Source: Leptobrachium leishanense
Lineage: Eukaryota; Chordata; Amphibia; Anura; Megophryidae
DNA length: 64,000 nucleotides
NCBI GenBank assembly: GCA_009667805.1
Contig: CM019071.1
Span: forward strand, 44,330,250-44,394,249
Reading direction: 5' to 3'
The notes below the pieces were generated by a model. It ran no database searches and had not been told where the DNA came from. It saw nothing but the letters and a program-made list of their open reading frames with translations. A program made the translations under genes and the position numbers. How positions within the stretch are numbered: position 1 is the stretch's first letter; each line of letters starts with the position of its first letter. Positions 59,701 to 64,000 of the stretch are shown here, in pieces.

Positions 59701-60645
59701 GGGGTTTTAGGGAGGTTATATGGAGTAATAAGATGGGTTTTAGGGAGGTTATATGGAACAAAAGGAGGGGTTATAGGGAGGTTATATGAAGTAATAGGAG
59801 GGGTTATAGGGAGGTTATATGGAGTAAAAAGAGGTGTTATAGCAGTAATATCATTGTTACCTCTTACCAAATACACAGTTTAATTCCACTGTGTATTGAA
59901 TATTTGGCCAGTCTTTTGTATATTAAGCTAAAATTGCTTATTGGACTTTTATTATTGCGTCAACAACACATTTAAAGATTTCATTATTAAGGGCATGAGA
60001 TCCCTCTGCTTCCTTATAATATGTCTGTGCATGATAAAAAATAAGGAGAGAGAATTGGTTGGTGACATCATATATCTCTTAGTGGGGAAGACTGAGCATG
60101 TGCAAAGTGCCTTCTGACAGGTCATATTTAAAAATATGTCCACAAATTGTATCACAGTCAGTGTCTACTGTTGCTTCTTTATATAAGTCATGGACGATGA
60201 ATCAATTCCAGCTGTAATCACAAAGAATTTTCTTTTTCAGCCCCCCTCCCCCCCCATGGACGAGTCTCACTGCATTATAGGGTAAATTTTAAAGAAACAA
60301 AATCATGAAATTGAGGTCCATATGTATTAAGGTGTGATACTGTAGAAATCGGAAGAGTCAGTGTAAGGAGCTCAGACATATATTCCACATTCAGTTATAT
60401 TGAACCTCAGTGTATGTTCAAACTTGGATTAATTCGTATTAATACACGTCTGAATGAGCCGCCATGTTGTAATTATTTCAGCTTAATTTTCTCTTTTCCG
60501 CAGGAGAAAGATAATCCGAACTCCGAGTTTAATGAGAAGAATCTTGAAGCAACAATTCATGACCTATTTTTAACGGGGACAGACACAGTTACCAGCACGC
60601 TCAGTCACACATTCCTCCTCATCCTCTATCACCCCGAGGTGCAGG
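41566..60645 (+). CDS. Cytochrome P450 family 2 (CYP2-like) gene, copy 2, exons 1-6
   Basis: Second CYP2 monooxygenase gene, in tandem with copy 1. Exons: 41566-41742, 43583-43745, 49375-49524, 54061-54221, 56095-56271, 60504-60645, all in frame with CYP2-typical lengths (327 complete codons visible). The start is the ATG in a perfect Kozak context, CCACCATGG. The N-terminus has a hydrophobic ER anchor (IGTLLLGFISLLFFYIL), basic residues (RRNHK) and the PPGPTPLPLIGNLL hinge. Exons 7-9, with ExxR and the haem Cys, lie beyond the window. Exon 6 reads TGTDT where copy 1 has AGADT, so the usual first Ala/Gly of the I-helix motif is Thr. A full gene would encode about 493 residues. Confidence 0.95.
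42198..42633. mobile_element. Harbinger-like MITE, family M, copy M6
   Basis: GGCTAGGGACAGATG to GTCTGACCCTAGCC, inserted in the 36-bp satellite at GGGTTAAAGGG. Opposite internal orientation to M2, which it closely resembles when reversed. Confidence 0.85.
42964..43394. mobile_element. Harbinger-like MITE, family M, copy M7
   Basis: GGCTAGGGTCAAACG to GTCTGACCCCAGCC, with perfect TAA duplication (42961-42963, 43395-43397). The satellite's known unit shows that TTAAAGGG was split exactly with TAA duplicated. Confidence 0.9.
43583..43745 (+). CDS. CYP2 copy 2, exon 2
   Basis: 163 bp after TCTCTCAG, ending CTATG|GTGAG. Encodes FSKQYGSIYTLYFGTKP to EKVTKDYG. The first two-thirds is nearly identical to copy 1; differences cluster after ALID. 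Confidence 0.95.
43776..46348. mobile_element. Non-autonomous hAT-like element, family X, copy C
   Basis: TAGTAATGAGCCGAACACC to GAACAGCTCATCCCTA; flanks CACCTGGT and CTCCTGGA match at 6 of 8 positions, a decayed 8-bp duplication. 2573 bp, no transposase. It begins 30 bp after the exon 2 donor. Contains the partial internal duplication also seen in copy A and the long hairpin at 45345-45474. Confidence 0.8.
45345..45474. other. Long internal hairpin in hAT family X copy C
   Basis: Arms of about 57 bp (CCCTCCAGAAGAAATGTTGA and TCAACATTTCTTCTGGAGGG) around an AT-rich loop; same fold as 25183-25310, with a few paired-site differences. Confidence 0.85.
46690..47610 (+). repeat. Composite tandem-repeat element, copy E4 (copy 2 intron 2), forward
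   Basis: About 4 units of 83 bp (46720-47070), then about 7 units of 52 bp (47100-47480), then the tail (CAGCTCTCCCTGTATTCTG to TGGAATGCTGCAG). Same order, strand and intron as E1 in copy 1, so it is probably the paralogous copy inherited through the gene duplication. Confidence 0.85.
48430..48673 (+). other. GC-rich, exon-like open stretch of unknown origin
   Basis: A low-complexity reading frame (TNSSVSVSSGSCSSSRDTAL, SSPIPELLKGDAAAVGG, a Gly/Pro-rich part, then GLNALMAALLNSNNN-stop) in sharply GC-richer DNA than its surroundings, including runs of GGGCCCGGG. It could be a captured or retroposed gene fragment or part of a mobile element. I do not recognise the protein. Confidence 0.3.
48673..48860 (+). 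repeat. Interspersed repeat W, copy 1
   Basis: Starts CTGAACACCTTTAG; includes AAATTACACCCTGG, CCCATCCTCAAGTGAA and AATCACAGCCTGAGCATC. The same words in reverse order and complement are at 55575-55760. Class unknown; it directly follows the GC-rich exon-like stretch. Confidence 0.6.
49375..49524 (+). CDS. CYP2 copy 2, exon 3
   Basis: 150 bp after CCTCTCAG, ending AAAG|GTTTGC. Encodes IALSNGERWKQIRNFTLR (C-helix W and R retained) to VVEELKKLK. Confidence 0.95.
49525..50189. other. Copy 2 intron 3, left part
   Basis: Unassigned intron sequence with no repeat end, gene or RNA recognised. Confidence 0.4.
50190..53700 (-). repeat. Composite tandem-repeat element, copy E5 (copy 2 intron 3), reverse
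   Basis: Tail (CAGCATTCCAGCAGCCAGG to CTGTACAGGGATATGATTCA), then about 39 units of 52 bp (50300-51244, 52338-53440), the junction ATTGCATTGCTAATAATCT, and about 2 units of 83 bp to a unique end (ATCTAGAGTTTACAGCC). Same intron and strand as E2. Split by an LTR-like insert at 51245-52337. Confidence 0.92.
51245..52337. mobile_element. LTR-like insertion with 5-bp target duplication
   Basis: ATACA flanks it (51240-51244, 52338-52342). It starts TGTCACGGGATGG and ends CCATTCCGTCATA, whose reverse (TATGACGGAATGG) matches the start at 10 of 13 positions. It contains AATAAA at about 51648 and repeated GATCCGAA words at 51760-52080. Size, single long unit, poly(A) signal and 5-bp duplication suggest a solo LTR, but the terminal TA in place of CA and the inverted ends leave a DNA transposon possible. 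Confidence 0.5.
54061..54221 (+). CDS. CYP2 copy 2, exon 4
   Basis: 161 bp after TTTGCTGCAG, ending GGGCAG|GTAAAT. Encodes DVTKLIMDAVSNVLFSIVFG to SCPWGQ. Confidence 0.95.
54222..56094. other. Copy 2 intron 4
   Basis: 54340-54480 is paralogous to copy 1 intron 4. 55010-55570 resembles a decayed family Y element (TGGGATTCTCCTGTTTAAAC, CATTTCGACGACATTTC). 55575-55760 is a reverse copy of interspersed repeat W. No gene recognised. Confidence 0.5.
56095..56271 (+). CDS. CYP2 copy 2, exon 5
   Basis: 177 bp after TGTCCCCCAG, ending ATGGAAAAG|GTACGG. Encodes LHTIFPQIMDYIPGPHHK to RHFIDSFLIKMEK. Confidence 0.95.
56672..56793. mobile_element. Small palindromic MITE
   Basis: TATTACAAAGCTGTTGCTAA at the left and, inverted, TATTACATAGTTGGTGCTAA at the right, with GCTATAATGGCTCTGG near the middle. 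A relative is at 32383-32502. About 120 bp long, able to fold fully. Confidence 0.6.
56886..58320. repeat. Diverged tandem duplication, unit about 734 bp
   Basis: CCAGTTTTGCCTTGAAAT at 56888 recurs at 57622, and the following text matches in order with substitutions and small gaps (TGCAGGGGCAGT, GAGAACAGCAATG, CACCTGGTGAAYCC, TGCACTAATAAA). Specific to copy 2 intron 5; no coding content recognised. Confidence 0.8.
59320..59673. mobile_element. hAT family X-related fragment
   Basis: Ends GTGTTCAGCTCATCACTA, matching the family X terminus, preceded by GTTCGAGTTTGTATTCGAAC. Left terminus not found. 59328-59373 is a perfect 17-bp hairpin, and 59475 is a consensus splice donor ACAG|GTGAGT in sense. 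Confidence 0.6.
59328..59373. other. Perfect 17-bp hairpin
   Basis: CTGATTGGGCAAAGTCC and its exact reverse complement GGACTTTGCCCAATCAG around a 12-base loop (AGGTCAGGTGCA). Confidence 0.9.
60504..60645 (+). CDS. CYP2 copy 2, exon 6
   Basis: 142 bp after TTTTCCGCAG, ending GTGCAGG|GTCAGT. Encodes ATIHDLFLTGTDTVTSTLSH. The donor GTCAGT is weaker than copy 1's GTGAGT and is the first of a tandem series of the same word. Confidence 0.92.
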
Positions 60646-60745
60646 GTCAGTACCGTGTGGTCAGTACCATGTGGTCAGTAACGTGTGGTCAGTAACATGT
60701 GGTCAGTAACGTGTGGTCAGTAACGTGTGGTCAGTAACGTGTGGT
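60646..60745 (+). repeat. 14-bp tandem repeat carrying duplicated splice-donor-like words
   Basis: GTGTGGTCAGTAAC and close variants (ACC, CATG) repeated about seven times from the exon 6 donor onward. Nearly every unit includes GGTCAGTA, the same word as the real donor. Confidence 0.9.
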
Positions 60746-61147
60746 CACTCAGTACTGTGTCTGACGGAGTTTCTATGACATGATCCCAACTTACAAACTG
60801 TCAATATGTATTTTACAAATCTGCTTGAATGTGACATGTCTGGACTCTCAAACCCTGACCCCTAGAAGTTGCTTAACAATAATTCCCATAAATCTCTGTC
60901 CCATCTGTTCATTAAAGATTTCTTGGAATTAAACTCACCAGGGGCGGCGGGACGTTTAGATCCATTTTTGATGTGGTTTGTGGGATGTTTTAGCCACGAT
61001 GAAGCAAAGAGCAAGATATCGAGCTGCAGTTCGCAAGACTGTAACACGTTCCTCTAAATATGACCACGATGTTCCAAAATGCATAAACTTAATAACATCC
61101 AAAGAGACATGCACAGATAAAATAACTTAATGTGTTGAACTAAATAG

Positions 61148-62845
61148 TGATACAAATTACATAGTTACATAGGCTGAAAAAAGACATGCGTCCATCGGGT
61201 TCAGCCTCTCCCACATAACCTACTGCTGTTGATCCAAAAGAAGGCAAAAAACCCAGTCTGAAATGCTTGCCAATATGCAACATGCTGGGAAAAAATTCCT
61301 TCTTGCTCCCAGATGGCGTCAGATTTCTCCTTGGATCAAGAAGCTATTACCCACATATTAAATATTATAACCCTTAATATTCTGTGTCTGCAGGAAGTCA
61401 TCCAGTCTTTTTTTAAAAGTCTGAACAGACTCTGACCCAACCGCCTCAACAGGCAGAGAATTCCACAGCTTTATTGTTCTCACCGTAAAATAACCCTTCC
61501 TATGCTTTAAGCTAAATTTTCTTTCTTCCAGTCTAAATGGATGACCCCGTGTCCTGTGTATAGTCCTGTTAATGAATAGGTTATCAGACAATGGTTGATA
61601 ATGGCCCCGTATATATTTATATAAGGTTATCAGATCCCCTCTAAGGCGCCTTTTCTCTAAACTAAACAGGTTTAAGCTTGTTAGTCTTTCCTCATAACTT
61701 AACCCTTCCATTCCCCTTATTAATTTAGTTGCCCGTCTCTGCACTTTTTCTAGCGCTATAATATCTTTTTTTAAGACAGGTACCCAAAATCACATGGCAT
61801 ATTCAAGGTGCGGCCTGACCATTGATTTATACAGAGGCAAAATTATGTTTTCATCCCGAGAGTGAACTCCCCTTTTAATGCCAGTACTTTGCTGGCCTTG
61901 GCGGCTGCTGTTTGACATTGCACATTGTTACTTAGTTTGAAGTCTATGATTATTCCCAAATCCTTCTCCTGCTTGGATTTCCCTAACTCCGTACCATTTA
62001 GGGTATAAATTGCTTGTGTGTCTTCACTCCAAAGTGCATAACTTTGCATTTATCTACATTAAATTTCATCTGCCATTTAAGTGCCCAGTCCCCCAATCTA
62101 TCTAAATCCCTCTGCAGCGAAGTAACATCCTGCTCACATTGTATTACTTTTCCTAGTTTTGTGTCATCTGCAAACACTGATACATGACTTTCAATGCCTA
62201 TCTCAAGGTCATTTATAAATAAATTGAATAGTATTGGTCCTATAACAGACCCCTGAGGGACACCGCTTACCACTGGTGTCCATCTTGAAAATGTACCATT
62301 TATGACCACTCTCTGTACCCTATCTTTTAGCCAGTTTTCTATCCAAGAACAAGTAATTTCATCTAGACCAATTTTTCTTAATTTAAATAGTAACCTTTTG
62401 TGTGGAACTGTGTCGAAAGCTTTGGCAAAATCCAAGTAAATCACATCCACTGCGACCCCCTGATCTATACTTCTACTTACTTCCTCATAGAACTTAATTA
62501 GGTTAGTCTGACATGATCTGTGTTTCATGAAACCTTGCTGATTTTTGCCAATTACATTATACCTCCCAATAAATTTCTGAATATTATACCTTAGTAACCC
62601 CTCAAATACTTTCCCAGCCACAGATGTTAAGCTCACAGGTCTATAATTCCCAGGCACAAATTTTAAACCTTTCTTAAATATAGGGACCACGTCCGCTTTT
62701 CTCCAATCCTCTGGTACTATTCCTGAAAGAAAAGAATCTTGAAAGATTAAGAACAGAAGTTTACATATTTCAACACATAGCTCTCTCAGTACTCATGGGT
62801 GAATTCCATCTGGCCCTGGGGCTTTATTCACATTCACAAATATAA
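61148..62845 (-). mobile_element. CR1/L2-type LINE, 5'-truncated and broken, antisense
   Basis: Minus-strand ORF2 pieces in order: KAPGPDGIHP with an in-frame stop (about 62800), then FKKG, NYRPVSLTSVAGKVFE, the YLDFAKAFDTVPH block, SGVPQGSVIGPILFNLFIND and the catalytic FADD box, then frameshifts near 62000 and 61800, then the C-terminal RRATKLIRGMEGLSYEERL and WNSLPVEAV. The 3' end has ATGGACGCATGTCTTTTTTC and TAACTATGTAA-like repeats at about 61150-61200. It is a reverse transcriptase remnant, not an active element. Opposite to the CYP2 gene and confined to copy 2 intron 6. Confidence 0.92.
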
Positions 62846-63109
62846 ACGTAGACATCTGACTAAGAAAAGGCCAAAGCACAGAAACTGCTAAGTAGATTTT
62901 ACCCTTCACTATCAAATGATTTTTGCTGATTTTTTTTTATCGCAACATTTGTTTAAACCAGGAGATGTAAAGTTTACAATTAAATACAGGGTAAAATATA
63001 AATTTTTCACAGAAATTGTTGTTCTGTCATAGTTGAACAATATAAATAATGTAAATGTTACTCATTTAAAAATTTTTGCATATTAGTTTAGCCTTTACAG
63101 AGATATTGC
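62846..63109. other. Copy 2 intron 6, AT-rich part
   Basis: No gene, RNA or repeat end recognised; it may include the outer part of the composite element E6. Confidence 0.35.
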
Positions 63110-64000
63110 TGATATGAAAGGTTGTAAACTCTAGATAGCATCCCTTATCTGGCATAATGTCACACGTGGTCTGCATTATCAGCATACAGACAGAAATGGC
63201 CTTTGTGTCAGTAAATGTGCTGCAGACAGATAATAAAATGGTGAGATCTCCTGTTTACACAGGGTCTGCATTATCAGCATACAGACAGATGCAGTAAATG
63301 TGCTGCAGACAGATAATAAAATGGTGAGATCTCCTGTTTACACTGGGTCTGCATTATCAGCATACAGACAGATGCAGTAAATGTGCTGCAGACAGATAAT
63401 AAAACTGGTGAGATCTCCTGCTTACACGGAGTCAGCATTATCAGCATACAGGCAGATGCAGTAAATGTGCTGCAGACAGATAATACAATGGTGATATCTC
63501 CTGCTTACACGGGGTCTGCATTATCAGCATACAGACAGATGCAGTAAATGTGCTACAGATAGATAATAAAATGGTGAGATCTCCTGCTTATGGGAATTTG
63601 TAGTGATCAGAATGAGATTATTAGCAATGCAATATCTGTATGTGCTGCATAATGCCTGTGTATGGCAATTACAGCGACACCTTGTATCTGTATGTGCTGC
63701 ATAATGCCTGTGTATGGTAATTACAGCAACACCTTGTATCTGTAAATGCTGCATAATGCCTGTGTATGGCAATTACAGCAACACCTTGTATCTGTATGTG
63801 CCGTATAATGCCTGTGTATGGCAATTACAGCAACACCTTGTATCTGTATGTGCCGTATAATGCCTGTGTATGACAATTACAGCAACACCTTGTATCTGTA
63901 TGTGCTGCATAATGCCTGTGTATGGAAATTACAGCAACCCCTTGTATCTGTATGTGCCGCATAATGCATGTGTATGGAAATTACAGCAGCACCTTGTATC
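63110..64000 (+). repeat. Composite tandem-repeat element, copy E6 (copy 2 intron 6), forward, cut by window end
   Basis: Unique lead (GTTGTAAACTCTAGATAGC), about 5 units of 83 bp (63170-63590), the junction GAGATTATTAGCAATGCAAT, then 52-bp units to the window end. Confidence 0.9.

Larger units (their letters stand above)
58530..59870. repeat. 33-bp satellite, copy 2 intron 5
   Basis: Same unit as copy 1 intron 5 (GGTTATATGGAGTAATAGG and GGGGTTATAGGGA) but shorter and more degenerate, about 1 kb, interrupted at about 59320-59673 by a hAT X-related fragment. Confidence 0.93.

Noticed and set aside
61358..62690. Reverse-transcriptase frames considered as a retroviral pol gene
   Set aside because: The motif order, the C-terminal WNSLPVE region and the 3' tail fit a CR1/L2-type LINE; no LTRs, gag, protease or integrase are present.

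Overview
This window looks like vertebrate, most likely amphibian (frog-type), nuclear DNA. It holds two head-to-tail paralogues of a cytochrome P450 family 2 (CYP2) gene, both on the + strand. Both have the classic nine-exon CYP2 structure with textbook exon lengths (177, 163, 150, 161, 177, 142, 188, 142, 182 bp), GT-AG introns and uninterrupted reading frames. Copy 1 shows exons 2-9 (9689-33915); its exon 1 lies left of the window. Copy 2 shows exons 1-6 (41566-60645); exons 7-9 lie right of the window. No bacterial genes, CRISPR arrays, rRNA or tRNA were seen. Amphibian is an inference from the kinds and density of transposons (hAT, Harbinger-like MITEs, Helitron, CR1/L2 LINE, piggyBac remnant).

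Layout. 1-9688 is intron 1 of copy 1 or sequence upstream of it: a hAT copy, a dead piggyBac transposase split by a MITE that carries telomere-like repeats, a LINE tail, and a complete 3.1 kb non-autonomous Helitron filled with minisatellites. 9689-33915 is copy 1. Its introns carry a composite tandem-repeat element (83-bp and 52-bp units), a hAT with an exact 8-bp target duplication, and over 4.6 kb of a 33-bp satellite split by another hAT. 33916-41565 is intergenic: a nest of transposons inside transposons (35470-40726), then a compact promoter with a TATA box and an HNF4-like DR1 site. 41566-60645 is copy 2, whose introns hold the same satellite families at matching places plus copy-specific insertions. 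60646-64000 is intron 6 of copy 2, with an antisense LINE and another composite repeat element.

How the parts relate. The two genes come from a tandem duplication of roughly 34 kb. The intron 1 satellite (36 bp), the intron 5 satellite (33 bp) and the composite element in introns 2 and 3 sit at matching places in both copies, so they probably predate the duplication. The Helitron, most hATs, the Harbinger-like MITEs, the LTR-like insert and the LINE are found in only one copy and are probably younger. The long open frames in the satellites are by-products of unit lengths divisible by three or of biased composition, not genes. Protein differences between the copies are densest in the I-helix exon and in the part of exon 2 that carries substrate recognition site 1, which suggests divergent substrate use. 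I found no convincing new molecular system. The most notable structures are the Helitron with a 16-bp subterminal hairpin and a sense array of AATAAA hexamers, the telomere-repeat MITE, the nested transposon stack, and transposon ends pressed against exon boundaries.
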